This document shows positions 29,750 to 38,378 of a stretch of DNA of 43,325 nucleotides, piece by piece. This DNA comes from JBQTHP01 sp052389755 (GTDB taxonomy: Bacteria; Pseudomonadota; Gammaproteobacteria; Steroidobacterales; Steroidobacteraceae). Location: contig JBQTHP010000025.1 of assembly GCA_052389755.1 (NCBI GenBank), positions 1 through 43,325 of the forward strand, written 5' to 3'. The first letter of the stretch is position 1; each line of letters begins with the position of its first letter. The notes beneath the pieces are model-generated. The model saw only the letters and a list, made by a program, of their open reading frames with translations. It was not told the origin of the DNA and did no database searches. The position numbers and the translations under genes were made by a program.

Positions 29750-29880
29750 CAAGAGCGCTCACGCGCGTCGCCGAGCGCGTGGAATCCGGGACTCCGTCCG
29801 AAATGGCGGGAATCCGCCGATCGTTGGTCACGAATGTCGTGCAACCCGAGCTCCGCGATCAATCCCACGAGGCGCGCTCT
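29724..29880 (-). pseudogene. decayed PIN-domain (VapC-like) toxin remnant
   Basis: On the minus strand the sequence from about 29846 reads GCTTFVTNDRRIPAI, the highly characteristic C-terminal motif of PIN-domain ribonucleases (usual form GCTxFLTNDRRF, with the last active-site acidic residue in TND). Just upstream, after a TGA and small frame changes, come ASWD and GLIAELG, matching the WDALI..A...GC segment that normally precedes it. No intact start or N-terminal half is present. The frame runs into the heptad repeat and stops at 29724. I infer a truncated, frameshifted toxin gene, with no antitoxin recognised. Confidence 0.5.
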
Positions 29881-29968
29881 TCCTCAACGTGCGTCGTCGC
29901 ATCGACGTGCCGCATGACGGGTCGTGAGCGCTCGGTTGTACGCGCACACCCTCCACGTGGCTGCCGCG

Positions 29969-30199
29969 TCAGCCGTCGCGCGGGTAACGCTCCCGCATCT
30001 CCCGATAATCCCGCCGGCGAAGCAGGATCACGATCCCACCGAGCACGCCCGCAAATCCGGTGAGCCCTGCGAGAAAACTGAGAACGGGCATGCCCTGAAG
30101 TACGTAGCTCGCGATCAGCGCCGCAAGCCCGATGCCCAGATAAATCCACGGCAGGCTTTCATACACCGGCCGGGAAAGGCGTACATCGGGGCGGTCCAT
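29969..30199 (-). CDS. small two-helix membrane protein, function unknown
   Basis: A 76-residue protein (from MDRPDVRLSRPVYESLPW) with two hydrophobic segments, about residues 17-35 (YLGIGLAALIASYVLQGM) and 38-58 (LSFLAGLTGFAGVLGGIVILL), followed by a basic C-terminus RRRDYREMRERYPRDG. It is probably an inner-membrane hairpin. The frame extends upstream with a basic stretch, but the ATG at 30199 fits a membrane-protein N-terminus better. I do not recognise the family. A second small gene on the same strand ends about 68 bases upstream, so the two may be cotranscribed. Confidence 0.7.
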   Translation of the reverse strand: MDRPDVRLSRPVYESLPWIYLGIGLAALIASYVLQGMPVLSFLAGLTGFAGVLGGIVILLRRRDYREMRERYPRDG

Positions 30200-30267
30200 G
30201 GCTTCGATCCTAGCGCGCCGGACCGCAAAGCGCGTAATCCTGCGGCGCATCAGCGCGCCGCATGCGG

Positions 30268-30441
30268 TCAGCGCCGCCGCTTGCCGGCGAACAACTCCAT
30301 GAACCGGCCGATGAGCGAGGGCTTCCAGCCATCGACCCGGAAGTCGTTCTTTGGACTGGAACCGCGCCGTTGCAGCTCGGCGAGCAGGTCCTCGGGAAGG
30401 CGAAACTTCGACGTGTCGGACAGGGCGCGGTTACCGAGCAT
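30268..30441 (-). CDS. 57-residue small protein of unknown function
   Basis: A small ORF with good gene support: GAGGAG lies six bases upstream of its ATG, base use fits neighbouring genes, and it ends with TGA. The protein starts MLGNRALSDTSKFRLPEDLL, continues AELQRRGSSPKNDFRVDGWK and ends FMELFAGKRRR; it is soluble and basic at the C-terminus, with one probable amphipathic helix (PEDLLAELQRR) and a second near IGRFMELFAGK. I do not recognise the family. It lies upstream of the small membrane protein on the same strand, and the two may form a short operon. Confidence 0.7.
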   Translation of the reverse strand: MLGNRALSDTSKFRLPEDLLAELQRRGSSPKNDFRVDGWKPSLIGRFMELFAGKRRR

Positions 30442-30727
30442 CGTGCACTCCTCAAGCTCAAGCGATTCGCCGGGCGGCCCAAACGGTACGGCGACCGCCG
30501 GACGCGCGGCGTGCCATCCATCACAGCTTGTCTGTGCCGCGCGTTATGTCAGCGGTGAGGAGCAACCGCCGTACCCGTCCTTGACAAAAAAAAAACACGC
30601 GGGCTCGCGATCCCTGCGATGAGGCGGCATGCCCTCGCCGTCGCCCGCGCGCGACATATGGTGGTGTGCAGCGGCGCAGGGCGCGACTCGCATTAAAAGA
30701 GAATTCGCGCAGATAACGCGCTATGCA
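30442..30727. other. intergenic region downstream of tldD
   Basis: About 285 bases with no convincing gene. On the minus strand, beyond the tldD stop, CGCGAGCCCGCG is followed after two bases by ten T residues (30583-30594 on the plus strand reads as an A-run), which could act as a weak terminator for tldD, although the stem is only four pairs. A TTGACA directly before the A-run on the plus strand has no matching -10. I see no repeat-family arm here. Confidence 0.5.
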
Positions 30728-32185
30728 TCAGCCGGTGCCGCCGACCGTGAGCCCGTCGATGCGCAACGTGGGCTGCCCGACGCCGACCGGCACGCTCTGT
30801 CCTTCCTTGCCGCACGTGCCGATGCCCTCGTCGAGTTTCAGGTCGTTGCCGATCATCGAGACGCGCGTGAGCACGTCGGGCCCGTTGCCGATCAGCGTGG
30901 CGCCCTTGAGGGGCGCACCGAGCTTGCCGTTCTCGATCGCGTACGCCTCGCTCGCCGAGAACACGAACTTGCCGGACGTGATGTCGACCTGCCCGCCGCC
31001 GAAATTGACCGCGTAGATGCCCTTCTCGACCGACGCGATGATGTCCTCGGGCGCATGCGGGCCCGGACGCATGTAGGTGTTCGTCATGCGCGGCAGCGTC
31101 ACGTGCGCGAACGATTCGCGCCGGCCGTTGCCAGTCGAGCGCACGCCAGTGAGGCGCGCGTTCAGACGATCCTGCAGATAACCGCGAAGCACGCCGTTCT
31201 CGATGAGCGTGGTGCACTGGGTGGGAGTGCCCTCGTCATCCACGTTCAGCGAGCCGCGGCGACGCGCGAGCGTGCCGTCGTCGACCACCGTGCACTCCTC
31301 CGTCGCCACGCGCTCTCCGATGCGCCCGGCAAACGCGGAAGTCCCCTTGCGATTGAAGTCGCCTTCGAGCCCGTGGCCGATGGCCTCGTGCAGGAGGATG
31401 CCCGGCCAGCCCGGCCCGAGCACGACCGTTTGCGGACCTGCCGGCGCCGGCACGGACTCGAGATTGACGAGCGCCTGGCGCACGGCCTCGCGGGCGAGCG
31501 AGAGCGGCCGGTCGCCCGAGACGAGGTCGGTGAGCGCGAAGCGTCCGCCCGAGCCCGCGTAGCCCTGCTCGCGCCGGCCGTTCGCTTCGGCGATTACGGA
31601 AACGTTGAAGCGCACGAGCGGCCGCACGTCCGCGGCGAGCTCGCCGTCGCTCGTCGCAACGAGTACGACCTCGTGCACGGCGGTGACGCTCGCCATCACC
31701 TGCACGATGCGCGGATCGAGCGCGCGCGTCTCGCGATCGACGCGCTCGAGCCAGGCGACCTTGTCGGCATCGCTCAGCGTCGCAACGGGATCGATGGGCA
31801 GATAGAGCCGATGGCCCGTGCGCGCCTGCCAGGCCTGCACGCTGCGACCCTGACCCTGAACCGCAATGGCGCGCGCTGCGCGCGAAGCCTCCTCGAGCGC
31901 CGGCAGCACGATCTCATCTGAATACGCGAAACCGGTTTTCTCGCCCGCGAGCGCGCGCACGCCGACACCCTGCTCGATGCTCGCGCTGCCTTCCTTCACC
32001 ATGCCATCCTCGAGCGCCCAGGACTCCTCGCGCACGAGCTGGAAGTACACGTCGGCGAAATCCACGGCGTGCGTGAGCACCTGGCCGAAGACGCGCTCGA
32101 TGCGCGCGTCGTCGAGCCCGCTCGGGCGCAGGATCACTTCACGTGCGATGGTGAGCGGATCGGCGGGAAGGCTGTTCATTGGCAT
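30728..32185 (-). CDS. tldD: metalloprotease TldD
   Basis: The catalytic subunit of the TldD-TldE protease, 485 residues. The zinc-binding HExxxH is in GILLHEAIGHGLEGDFNRKG. Other family segments are VKEGSASIEQGVGVRALAGEK, GFAYSDEIVLPAL, GTPTQCTTLIENG and GGGQVDITSGKFVFSASEAY. The partner PmbA/TldE is encoded at 24.9-26.3 kb. The start could be ATG 32185 or 32179; neither has a Shine-Dalgarno sequence, because the heptad-repeat stem (32186-32276) lies directly upstream. It is last in the maf-rng-yhdP-nit-tldD series, and the repeat separates it from nit. Confidence 0.96.
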   Translation of the reverse strand: MPMNSLPADPLTIAREVILRPSGLDDARIERVFGQVLTHAVDFADVYFQLVREESWALEDGMVKEGSASIEQGVGVRALAGEKTGFAYSDEIVLPALEEASRAARAIAVQGQGRSVQAWQARTGHRLYLPIDPVATLSDADKVAWLERVDRETRALDPRIVQVMASVTAVHEVVLVATSDGELAADVRPLVRFNVSVIAEANGRREQGYAGSGGRFALTDLVSGDRPLSLAREAVRQALVNLESVPAPAGPQTVVLGPGWPGILLHEAIGHGLEGDFNRKGTSAFAGRIGERVATEECTVVDDGTLARRRGSLNVDDEGTPTQCTTLIENGVLRGYLQDRLNARLTGVRSTGNGRRESFAHVTLPRMTNTYMRPGPHAPEDIIASVEKGIYAVNFGGGQVDITSGKFVFSASEAYAIENGKLGAPLKGATLIGNGPDVLTRVSMIGNDLKLDEGIGTCGKEGQSVPVGVGQPTLRIDGLTVGGTG

Positions 32186-32276
32186 GAAGGCTACAGGCTA
32201 GAGGCTACAGGCTACAGGGAAGAATGAAGAGAGGCTCAAACTCGGCGCTCTTCCCTGTAGCCTGTAGCCTGTGGCC
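32186..32276. repeat. heptad-repeat stem-loop between nit and tldD
   Basis: Left arm units CTACAGG, CTAGAGG, CTACAGG, CTACAGG, then GAAGA (to 32222), pair with the right arm (32249-32276, CCTGTAG units) with two mismatches over 28 bases. The loop is 26 bases. The left arm abuts the tldD start codon. On the minus-strand transcript the stem would stand directly before tldD in place of a ribosome site. Confidence 0.85.
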
Positions 32277-32284
32277 TCCGGCGC

Positions 32285-33091
32285 TCACAGCACTCTGTGC
32301 GTGAGCGCCGGGAAGCTCTGCCGGGCCTGGTCCTGACGCTCGAGCTCGAGATCGGCGACGATGGAGCCGCGCCCGCGAGGCAGCCGGGCGAGCACGCGGC
32401 CCCAGAAATCCACGATCAGGCTGTCACCGTACGTTTCGCGGCCGTTCGGGTGAATGCCGGACTGGGCGGGCGCGACGAGGTAACTCAGGTTTTCGATGGC
32501 GCGGGCGCGAATCAGGGTTTCCCAGTGCGCGCGGCCTGTCGGGCCCGTGAAGGCCGACGGCAGGGTGAACCAGCGCGCGCCCTGCGATGCGAGCTGGCGG
32601 AAGAGCTCCGGGAAGCGCACGTCGTAGCAAACCGCAAGGCCGAGCCGGCCGGCCGGCGTATCGAGCGCGACCGGCTTCGCGCCCGGCGCCACGTGCGCCG
32701 ACTCGCGGTACTGCTCGGCGCGGCCCGGAATGTCCACATCGAAAAGATGGATCTTGTCGTAGCGCGCGACGCGACGCCCGTCCGAGTTGTACACGAGCGA
32801 TGCCGCCGCGACGCGTCCGTCGGTGGCACCGCGCACGGGCACGGTACCGCCGATGATCCACAGGCCGAGCCGGCGCGCGGTGACGGCGAGAAACTCCTGG
32901 ATCGGTCCGGCGTCGTCGTCCTCCGCGACCGCACGCTTGTCTGCGTCCTCGAGACCCATGAACGCAAAGTTCTCGGGCAGCGCTGCGACGCGCGCCCCGG
33001 AACGCGCCGCGTCCTCGAGCAGACTGCTGGCTTCCGAGAGATTCGCTGCGACGTCCGGACCCGTCGTCATCTGCACCGCGGCAACCTTCAC
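32285..33091 (-). CDS. carbon-nitrogen hydrolase, Nit-type (deaminated glutathione amidase-like)
   Basis: A nitrilase-superfamily amidase of 268 residues. The catalytic triad is visible as Glu in ALPENFAFMG, Lys in YDKIHLFDVDIPG and Cys in LAVCYDVRFPELFR. The last two patterns are typical of Nit1/YbeM-like enzymes, which hydrolyse deaminated glutathione as metabolite repair. It is the gene often found between yhdP and tldD in gammaproteobacteria. The GTG start at 33091 overlaps the yhdP stop as GTGA. The longer upstream frame is antisense to yhdP and is not used. Confidence 0.92.
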   Translation of the reverse strand: MKVAAVQMTTGPDVAANLSEASSLLEDAARSGARVAALPENFAFMGLEDADKRAVAEDDDAGPIQEFLAVTARRLGLWIIGGTVPVRGATDGRVAAASLVYNSDGRRVARYDKIHLFDVDIPGRAEQYRESAHVAPGAKPVALDTPAGRLGLAVCYDVRFPELFRQLASQGARWFTLPSAFTGPTGRAHWETLIRARAIENLSYLVAPAQSGIHPNGRETYGDSLIVDFWGRVLARLPRGRGSIVADLELERQDQARQSFPALTHRVL

Positions 33092-36000
33092 TGCGGCACG
33101 CCCTCTTGCACTGGCGCGCCGACGATCGGCCGCACCCACGATCCATGCAGATGCAGCACTGCGCGGGAATCGGCGATTTCCGGACCGCCGAACCAGTCGC
33201 GCAGCCCGAGCCAGGCGGCGGCGACGCGCGGCGTCGCACCGAAGCGGCGCACTGCGGCGGGCAGACGCTCCTCGCCTTCGAGCACCCACGCAACCTGGTC
33301 GTAGTCGCGATCGACGAGTCCCACGCGCCCGCGCGCGAGAATCTCGGCATCGCCGTCGAAATGCAGATTCGCGGTGATTGCCTGACCATCGCGCAGCTCG
33401 TAGTCACCCTCGAGCCGCGCGAAATCGAGCGTCGCGGGCGCGCCGGCCGGCAGCTCGGTGGCTGCGGCGGCATCCGGACCCAGCAGCGCAGGCATCGCGA
33501 ACAATGCAAAGGGCGTCGCGCCGCCGGCCTGCGCGCTGCGCACGCTGCCGCGCTCGAGCGCAATGCCGACGCGGCCCGCGATCGATGCGAGCCACGCGCG
33601 GTCGGGCTGGCGCTGCCACTCGAGGTCCGCGGTGAGCCGCGCCTGCTGCGCGTTGATGTCGTCGGCGAGCGCGAAATCGCGCAACGCCTGTGCCGCATCC
33701 GCACTCGTCATCTCGAGCTCGAGGTGGCAGGCTTCGAGCGAGCGTCCGCAGTGCACCAGGCCTTGCAGATCGTGCGCACCGCCGATGAGGCGCAGCGAGT
33801 CGATGCGGACGTGTTCCGCGTCGGCCGAGAGCTCCGCCTGCATCCTTCCCAACTGCCGGCCCTGCCACGTCATGCTGTCCACCCGCAGCTGTGCCGCCGG
33901 TGCGAGCGATGCGACGAGCCCCGCTGTCGTCGCCGCGGCTTCGGGAGAAGGCAGGTCGAGCCGCGCGAGCGTAATGTCGATCGGCCGATCAGCGTTGGGC
34001 TCGTGCGGAACGTAGAGGGACCCGTCGAGCGCCGCAGAGACCGTGCGGACGTGCAGGCCGGAGTCGTCTTCGCGCGCGGTGAGCTCGACGCCGCGGAAAG
34101 TGCGCCCCGCGATATCGACCTCGTCGGCTACCAGCTCGGCCCAGAGCGGCGCCCGCGAACCGTCGCGCGCGGAAGCCCGGCCCAGGGCGAGCCAGGCCGG
34201 CAGATCCAACCGCGCGACGCGTCCGGCGAGGACGAACGCAGATGTGGAAGGCAACGTCGCATCGCCGGCGCCGATTCGCAGGGAGCCGCGCTCGATCCGC
34301 CAGCCGTCGGCGGCGAGCGCCAGCGCGAACGCCCCGCGCAATCGATCGGGAGAGCTCACGTGCAGCTCGGGCGATTCCGCAGCGCGCGCGTCGATGTCGA
34401 TGCGCAGTGGCAGCTCGTCGGTCTTCGACTTCGTCAGCGGCTCGGGCAGCTCGCTCATGACCCCCGCGAGCGTCGTTTCGGCATGCCCCGCGAGTGATGC
34501 GCCGGCCTCGCTTCGCGAAATCGCCAGTGTTCCGTTCCACGCAGTCTGTCCCGAGAGCCGCTCGGCGCCGTGCACACCTGCCGCGCGCGCGACCTGCGTG
34601 GCATCGAGCAGCCCCTGCGCGCGCAGCTCGATGCTGGGCGGACCCGCGCTGCCGCGGCGCTCGGCGATGCGCAGCGAGAGCGGGCCGCCGAGCCATCGGC
34701 CGGAGAGCGTGGAGCGGTGCAGGCGCCCGTTCTCGAGAACGAGCGTCCCGCGCAGACCGTCGATCGCCGGCACCGCGCGTCCCGGCAGCACTCGGGCGTC
34801 TTCCAGCGAGAGCGCGAGCCGCACGCGCGGCGCATCCGGCGAGCCGGACGGAACCGTTACGCGAAAATCGAGCAGCGCATCGCCCCGCGCGTCGAGCTCA
34901 TGCAGGTTGCGCGCGAGAGGCTGAAGCTGCGGGTGCGCCTTCAGCCAGTCGAGACCGTGCTCGATGCGCCCGAACGCACGGCCGGTCGCGCGCAAGGGTC
35001 CTCGGCCATCGAGGCGCCAGTCGACTTGCGCCTCCGCGACCTGCACGCCCGCCGCGTGCCCGCGCGCGACCTTCGCGCTCATGCGGGCACCGTTCCACGT
35101 CACCTGTGCGTCGAGCCCATCGAGCGAGGGCCACGTGTCGGTGCCTGCCACCGACGCGTCGCGGACCTCGAGCGATCCGCGAAACCGCTCGACATCGCTG
35201 CCCGCTGGAACCGCGCCGAGCGCACCCACGAGCTCGAGATCACCGCTTTCGATGCGCCCGCGTGCGACGGTCGGCAGGATGCGTGCGGCGGCCTCCCGGC
35301 TCCCCGCAAACAACAGATCGCGGATTGCATCGAGCGATGCGTTCGCAAGGCTCGCGCGCAGCGAGAGCTGCGGTTCCGCATCCGCGACTGCCGACACGCG
35401 GCCCGAAAGCGTGAAGCGTCCTTCCGCGGCTTCCGCGATGAGTCGCTCCGTCGAGACGTCCCACCCCGTGTCGTTCAGCCGCGCGAGCAGCCGCGCGGCA
35501 AGCCGGACGTCGTCCCAGTGCGTGGCGTGCGTGCCTCCGAAGCCGAGCTCGGCCGCGGGCGCTTCGAGATCGACGGCCAGCTCGGTATCGCTTGCCGTCA
35601 GGCGCGCCGCGGTATTGGCGAGAGAAAACCCCCGGGACGGAATGGCCAGCGAAACGCCGGACGCATCCGCCGTCGCTTTCAGTCGTGCGCCGATCGGTCG
35701 GGTTGCGTCCCAATCGAGCTCGAGCCCATGTGCGAGTCCCGCGATCTGCATGCCGGACAAAGAGATGTCGGGCAGCACCGCCTGCACGGCACTCGCCAGC
35801 GTCTCGAGCGGAATGATGTCGACGATGGCATGCGCGCGCCGGCCGACCGGGTCGAGGTCGAGCGCGAGCGCGGCAGGCGCAGCATCCCGGCCATTCACGC
35901 CGGCGCGCAGCTGCGTAACGTCGAGACGCCAGCCCACCGGCTTTCGAACTGCGGTCCACTTCCCGCTGAGATAGCCGATCGAGATCGGCGCCGGCAGCGA

Positions 36001-36849
36001 GGCAAGCCGTACCTCATCGGCTGCGATCTCGCCGACGACATTCTCGAACGCTCCCGCACGCACTGTCGCGCGTAGTTCCAGATTGCCGCTGCCGGATGCC
36101 GGCAGATGTCGCGCGCGCGGCGTGTACGAGCCCAGGAGGTCGCGCCATCCGGCAAGAGCGAGCCGCTCACCGTCGAACCGCAGGCGGCCCGAGAGCGTCT
36201 CGCGACGGCCGGGATCGCCCTCGAGGCGCAGCGAGATGCGCGCGCTGCGGCCGAGCCGCTCGGGCAAGAGGAGCTGTGCGCTCGCGTTCCAGACGTCATC
36301 GGAGCGGCGCACGGTGCCGCGCGGAATGCGCAGCGCGACCGAGCCATGGCCGAGCGCCATGCGCACGGTGCCCGACTCGACGTCGATGCGGCCGCCCTGC
36401 CAGCGGCGCAGCACGCGCGCGAAATCCAGCTGCGCGGACTCACGGCGGCGCACGGTGGGCGTCGCGGGCCGGGCCAGATCGATTTCGGGCGCGACGAGCG
36501 TCACGCGGCCAGCCCGCAGCTGGCCGGTCTGCATCGTGCGCCACGCATCGAACCCGACCGTGAGCTGCGGAGCGCGCAACAGGGTTGCAGCGCGCCCGGG
36601 CTCGCCCAGCTCGACGTCGCGAAAGACGGCTTCCGGGCCATACCAGCCCCACCGCAGGCCGAGCTCGTTGAAGCGCACGTCGAGTCCGGTGTGGGCGCGG
36701 ACGAGCCGCTCGAGAGCCGCGCGATGCCTGGGCACGCGCGCGAGCGCGAGCTGCCAGGCGACCGCCATGGTCCCGGCCACGAGCGCCGCCACGACGACGC
36801 TGATGGCTGTCGTGCGAAACCAGGGTCGTGCGAGCAATGGGTTCGTCAC
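33088..36849 (-). CDS. yhdP: YhdP, AsmA-like phospholipid transport protein
   Basis: A very large protein (1253 residues), the normal size for YhdP. An N-terminal transmembrane anchor (about residues 13-35, TTAISVVVAALVAGTMAVAW) is followed by a long periplasmic domain of repeating beta strands, ending in the AsmA-like C-terminal part (ALERGSVRSAQAG, AQALRDFALADDI). YhdP, TamB and YdbH bridge the inner and outer membranes and move phospholipids to the outer membrane. The start is GTG overlapping the rng stop (GTGA); the stop overlaps the start of nit. The order rng-yhdP is conserved in E. coli. Long open frames on the opposite strand here are antisense shadows caused by high GC. Confidence 0.94.
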   Translation of the reverse strand: MTNPLLARPWFRTTAISVVVAALVAGTMAVAWQLALARVPRHRAALERLVRAHTGLDVRFNELGLRWGWYGPEAVFRDVELGEPGRAATLLRAPQLTVGFDAWRTMQTGQLRAGRVTLVAPEIDLARPATPTVRRRESAQLDFARVLRRWQGGRIDVESGTVRMALGHGSVALRIPRGTVRRSDDVWNASAQLLLPERLGRSARISLRLEGDPGRRETLSGRLRFDGERLALAGWRDLLGSYTPRARHLPASGSGNLELRATVRAGAFENVVGEIAADEVRLASLPAPISIGYLSGKWTAVRKPVGWRLDVTQLRAGVNGRDAAPAALALDLDPVGRRAHAIVDIIPLETLASAVQAVLPDISLSGMQIAGLAHGLELDWDATRPIGARLKATADASGVSLAIPSRGFSLANTAARLTASDTELAVDLEAPAAELGFGGTHATHWDDVRLAARLLARLNDTGWDVSTERLIAEAAEGRFTLSGRVSAVADAEPQLSLRASLANASLDAIRDLLFAGSREAAARILPTVARGRIESGDLELVGALGAVPAGSDVERFRGSLEVRDASVAGTDTWPSLDGLDAQVTWNGARMSAKVARGHAAGVQVAEAQVDWRLDGRGPLRATGRAFGRIEHGLDWLKAHPQLQPLARNLHELDARGDALLDFRVTVPSGSPDAPRVRLALSLEDARVLPGRAVPAIDGLRGTLVLENGRLHRSTLSGRWLGGPLSLRIAERRGSAGPPSIELRAQGLLDATQVARAAGVHGAERLSGQTAWNGTLAISRSEAGASLAGHAETTLAGVMSELPEPLTKSKTDELPLRIDIDARAAESPELHVSSPDRLRGAFALALAADGWRIERGSLRIGAGDATLPSTSAFVLAGRVARLDLPAWLALGRASARDGSRAPLWAELVADEVDIAGRTFRGVELTAREDDSGLHVRTVSAALDGSLYVPHEPNADRPIDITLARLDLPSPEAAATTAGLVASLAPAAQLRVDSMTWQGRQLGRMQAELSADAEHVRIDSLRLIGGAHDLQGLVHCGRSLEACHLELEMTSADAAQALRDFALADDINAQQARLTADLEWQRQPDRAWLASIAGRVGIALERGSVRSAQAGGATPFALFAMPALLGPDAAAATELPAGAPATLDFARLEGDYELRDGQAITANLHFDGDAEILARGRVGLVDRDYDQVAWVLEGEERLPAAVRRFGATPRVAAAWLGLRDWFGGPEIADSRAVLHLHGSWVRPIVGAPVQEGVPQ

Positions 36850-38315
36850 ACCAGGACCACGTCGAACTGATCGACGCCATAGAGCGCCTCGACCTGCAGG
36901 CGGATCGGCCGGCCGACCTGCGCCTCGAGCTCGGCAAGGGTCGGCGATTCCTCGTCGAGGAGACGTTCCACGACGTCCTGATGGGCGAGTATCAGCAGCT
37001 CGCGGCTCGCGAACTGCCGGCTCTGTCGCACTATCTCTCTAAAGATCTCGTTGCACATCGTTTCGGGGGTGCGAACGAAACCGCGACCCTCGCAGGTGGG
37101 ACACGGCGCACACAGCAGATGTTCCAGGCTCTCGCGGGTGCGCTTGCGGGTCATCTCGATGAGCCCGAGCGGCGAGAGGCTCACGATGTGGGTCTGCACC
37201 CGATCGCCGGCGAGCGCGCGCTCGAGCGCCGCGATCACCTGCCGGCGGTGCGGCTCGTCCTGCATGTCGATGAAATCGATGATGATGATGCCGCCGAGGT
37301 TGCGCAGGCGAAGCTGGCGCGCGATGGCGACGGAGGCCTCGAGGTTCGTCCGGAAGATCGTTTCCTCGAGGTTGCGATGGCCGACATACGCGCCGGTGTT
37401 GACGTCGATGGTCGTCATCGCCTCGGTCTGATCGATCACGAGATGGCCGCCGGACTTGAGCGGCACCTTGTGGTCGAGCGCGCGGCGGATCTCGTCCTCG
37501 ATGCCGTGCAGATCGAAGATCGGCCGCAGACCCTCGTAGAGCTCGATGCGGGTAGCGCTGTCGGCGAGAAAGGCGGACGCGAACTCGAGCATGCGCGCGT
37601 GCTCGGTCGGGGAATCGACCTGCACGAGCGACACGCCGCGCGCGAGCTCGTCGCGCAGGATGCGCAACGAAAGCGGCAGGTCCTCGTGCACGATCTGGCC
37701 GGGCAGCGCGCTGGCGGCGACGCCGCGTACGTGGCTCCACAGCTTCTCGAGATACCCCATGTCGGCGCGCAGGGCCTCCACCGAGGCGCCCTGCGCGGCG
37801 GTGCGCACGATGTAGCCGCCCGCGGAACCGGGCTGCACGAGCTCCGCGATCGCGCTCTTCAGGCGCAGCCGCTCCGCTTCGTCGTCGATGCGCGTCGAGA
37901 CGCCGATGCTTTCGCCGCGGGGCATGTAGACGAGAAAGCGCGACGGCAGTGCGACGAAAGTCGAGAGCCGCGCGCCCTTGGTACCGAGTGGATCCTTCAC
38001 CACCTGCACGAGAATCTCATCCCCGGCGCTCACGAGCCGGCGGATATCCTCGACCGGCGGCAGATCCACGATCGTATCGTCGGGCCGCGCGAGCGCGATG
38101 TCCGCGACGTGCAGGAACGCCGTGCGGTCGAGCCCAACGTCGATGAACGCGGCCTGCATGCCGGGCAGGACGCGCTGCACGCGCCCTTTGTAGAGATTGC
38201 CGACGATCCCGCGCCGGCTCGTTCGCTCGACGAAAACCTCCTGCAGCGCATCGCCTTCCATCAGCGCGGCGCGCGTCTCGCGCGGTGCGCAGTTGATGAG
38301 GATCTCGATGCTCAC
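36846..38315 (-). CDS. rng: ribonuclease G
   Basis: RNase G (CafA), 489 residues, the length of the E. coli enzyme. It begins MSIEILINCAPRETRAAL (GTG start), then the S1 domain (GNLYKGRVQRVLPGMQAAF), the catalytic DNase I-like region with IDVNTGAYVG and IIIDFIDM (metal-binding Asp residues), and the zinc-link CPTC in CAPCPTCEGRGFV. It matures 16S rRNA 5' ends and helps decay mRNAs. The start at GTG 38315 sits just beyond a nested GC-rich inverted repeat that also forms the end of maf. The stop overlaps the yhdP GTG. Confidence 0.96.
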   Translation of the reverse strand: MSIEILINCAPRETRAALMEGDALQEVFVERTSRRGIVGNLYKGRVQRVLPGMQAAFIDVGLDRTAFLHVADIALARPDDTIVDLPPVEDIRRLVSAGDEILVQVVKDPLGTKGARLSTFVALPSRFLVYMPRGESIGVSTRIDDEAERLRLKSAIAELVQPGSAGGYIVRTAAQGASVEALRADMGYLEKLWSHVRGVAASALPGQIVHEDLPLSLRILRDELARGVSLVQVDSPTEHARMLEFASAFLADSATRIELYEGLRPIFDLHGIEDEIRRALDHKVPLKSGGHLVIDQTEAMTTIDVNTGAYVGHRNLEETIFRTNLEASVAIARQLRLRNLGGIIIIDFIDMQDEPHRRQVIAALERALAGDRVQTHIVSLSPLGLIEMTRKRTRESLEHLLCAPCPTCEGRGFVRTPETMCNEIFREIVRQSRQFASRELLILAHQDVVERLLDEESPTLAELEAQVGRPIRLQVEALYGVDQFDVVLV

Positions 38316-38378
38316 GCCCCTCACCCTTCCCTCTCCCCCGCATCGCGGGGGAGAGGGTGCCGGAGGCGGGTGAGGGGG
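38316..38378. repeat. nested GC-rich inverted repeat (REP-like) between maf and rng
   Basis: CCCTCTCCCCCGC (38329-38341) pairs perfectly with 38345-38357 around ATC. Outside these, CCCTCACC (from 38318) pairs with GGTGAGGG (38369-38376). This CCCTCACCC..CTCTCCC..GGGAGAGGG..GGGTGAGGG layout is a widespread repeat in high-GC proteobacteria. It encodes the C-terminal residues and stop of Maf and the leader of rng. Confidence 0.85.

Noticed and set aside
29757..29800. Opposing arm for the repeat at 29713-29749
   Set aside because: Only a short CCCGGA/TCCGGG match is found; no heptad array in inverse orientation follows, so the locus is called single-arm.
30582..30605. TTGACA with adjacent A-run as a promoter
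   Set aside because: No -10 hexamer at the proper distance and no gene on that strand downstream; the run is better read as the T-tract of a weak terminator on the minus strand.
33106..36075. Very long open frames on the plus strand opposite yhdP
   Set aside because: They lie antisense to a well-supported YhdP gene, are Arg/Gly/Ala-rich and low in conserved motifs, as expected from shadow frames in high-GC DNA.
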